Shown: one piece after another, positions 13,066-13,383 of the stretch | Numbering within the stretch: position 1 is the stretch's first letter | Layout of the letters: the number at the start of each line of letters is the position of its first letter | Assembly (NCBI GenBank): GCA_964496725.1 | Contig: CAZCAS010000029.1 | Location: 1-13,383 of the forward strand | Length of the DNA stretch: 13,383 nucleotides | Reading direction: 5' to 3' | Origin: JAZGHN01 sp964496725 | GTDB taxonomy: Bacteria > Chloroflexota > Dehalococcoidia > Dehalococcoidales > E44-bin46 | Program-made: the position numbers and the translations under genes | The notes under the pieces: model-generated | What the model saw: only the letters and a program-made list of their open reading frames with translations | The model's database searches: none | What the model was told of the DNA's origin: nothing

Positions 13066-13383
13066 TTGTCGGATAAGACATACAAAAGAATATACTGGCA
13101 ACAGGTCCCACTTTTTCAATTGGTGGACAAGATCAAGCTCTGGCCTTCACGAAAGGGGGTCCTTCATGGAATCAGAGCCTTTGAAACTAAAGGCGGTTCT
13201 TCTGGTTATCTGGTCACCCACTGTAATGAACACATAATGATACGCAACTCTAAGAATAGTCGTGCCGCCCGCTGGCTTCGCAATAAATGGTCCGCTAAGC
13301 CATGCGATAAATGTAAAATCCCCGAATGGAAGCTGGAAAAATATTCAGAGACAGTTTTCAAACGCGGCCGGATTCCCGCCTAT
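13066..13383 (+). CDS. pylSn: Pyrrolysyl-tRNA synthetase N-terminal tRNA-binding protein PylSn (3' end outside window)
   Basis: An open frame from a TTG start runs 106 codons to the window edge without a stop. An in-frame TAA at 13045-13047 bounds the start; AGGGGA (13055-13060) is 5 nt upstream of TTG 13066. The sequence matches the N-terminal domain of PylS: KLWPSRKGVLHGIRAFE, then NSKNSRAARWLRNKW with the basic tRNA-contacting helix, then CDKCKIPEWKLEKY. His34, His56, Cys80 and Cys83 correspond to the likely zinc ligands. PylSn binds tRNA-Pyl and assists the PylSc subunit in aminoacylation. Bacterial PylSn proteins are only slightly longer than this, so little is missing. A 65-codon frame beginning at 13040 is an unrelated shadow. 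Confidence 0.93.
   Translation, partial: MSDKTYKRIYWQQVPLFQLVDKIKLWPSRKGVLHGIRAFETKGGSSGYLVTHCNEHIMIRNSKNSRAARWLRNKWSAKPCDKCKIPEWKLEKYSETVFKRGRIPAY

Noticed and set aside
13040..13237. A 65-codon + strand frame after tRNA-Pyl
   Set aside because: It overlaps pylSn in another frame, has no recognisable features, and the PylSn frame clearly matches the synthetase N-terminal domain.

Overview
The window comes from an anaerobic bacterium that encodes pyrrolysine (Pyl), the 22nd amino acid. Every gene I can support lies on the + strand. Pyl synthetase is split into a catalytic PylSc and a separate tRNA-binding PylSn, which is the bacterial arrangement; methanogenic archaea usually carry a fused PylS. 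Canonical sigma70-like promoter spacing, Shine-Dalgarno sites and CCA-encoding tRNAs also fit Bacteria. The tungsten-enzyme (AOR-type) gene end and the B12 methyltransfer protein indicate anaerobic metabolism. The phylum cannot be fixed from the sequence; an uncultured Chloroflexota, Firmicutes or Desulfobacterota-like lineage is possible.

Region 1 (3-7645) is one tightly packed run of ten genes, several joined by 4-bp stop/start overlaps. In order it holds the C-terminus of an aldehyde:ferredoxin oxidoreductase, a ketopantoate-reductase-family enzyme, a tandem TIGR04076-like protein, a ketosynthase with an intact Cys-His-His site, a second ketosynthase homologue that has lost the Cys and one His (chain-length-factor-like), an acyl carrier protein, a metal-dependent cyclase-family protein, a TcmN/WhiE-like SRPBCC aromatase/cyclase, an SDR ketoreductase, and an ACMSD-like amidohydrolase. 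This is the logic of a minimal type II (aromatic) polyketide synthase with tailoring enzymes, unexpected in an anaerobe of this kind.

The last gene of that run, the amidohydrolase, is interrupted by a single in-frame TAG (7196-7198). The frame is otherwise intact on both sides, and metal-ligand motifs lie both before and after it. Because the pyrrolysine machinery starts about 500 bp downstream, the TAG may be read through as Pyl.

Region 2 (7706-7956) is a tRNA cluster, Trp(CCA)-Leu(GAG)-Gly(GCC). Region 3 (8043-13383) is the pyrrolysine cassette: a strong promoter and leader hairpin, pylSc, a methylamine-type corrinoid protein, pylB, pylC, pylD, tRNA-Pyl (CUA anticodon, 72 nt with CCA), and pylSn running off the window. 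PylB, PylC and PylD make pyrrolysine from two lysines, PylSc and PylSn charge it onto tRNA-Pyl, and the corrinoid protein would be the methyl acceptor of a Pyl-containing methylamine methyltransferase that is not in this window. Of 15 genes ending in the window only pylD ends in TAG, and it is followed by a TAA seven codons later.
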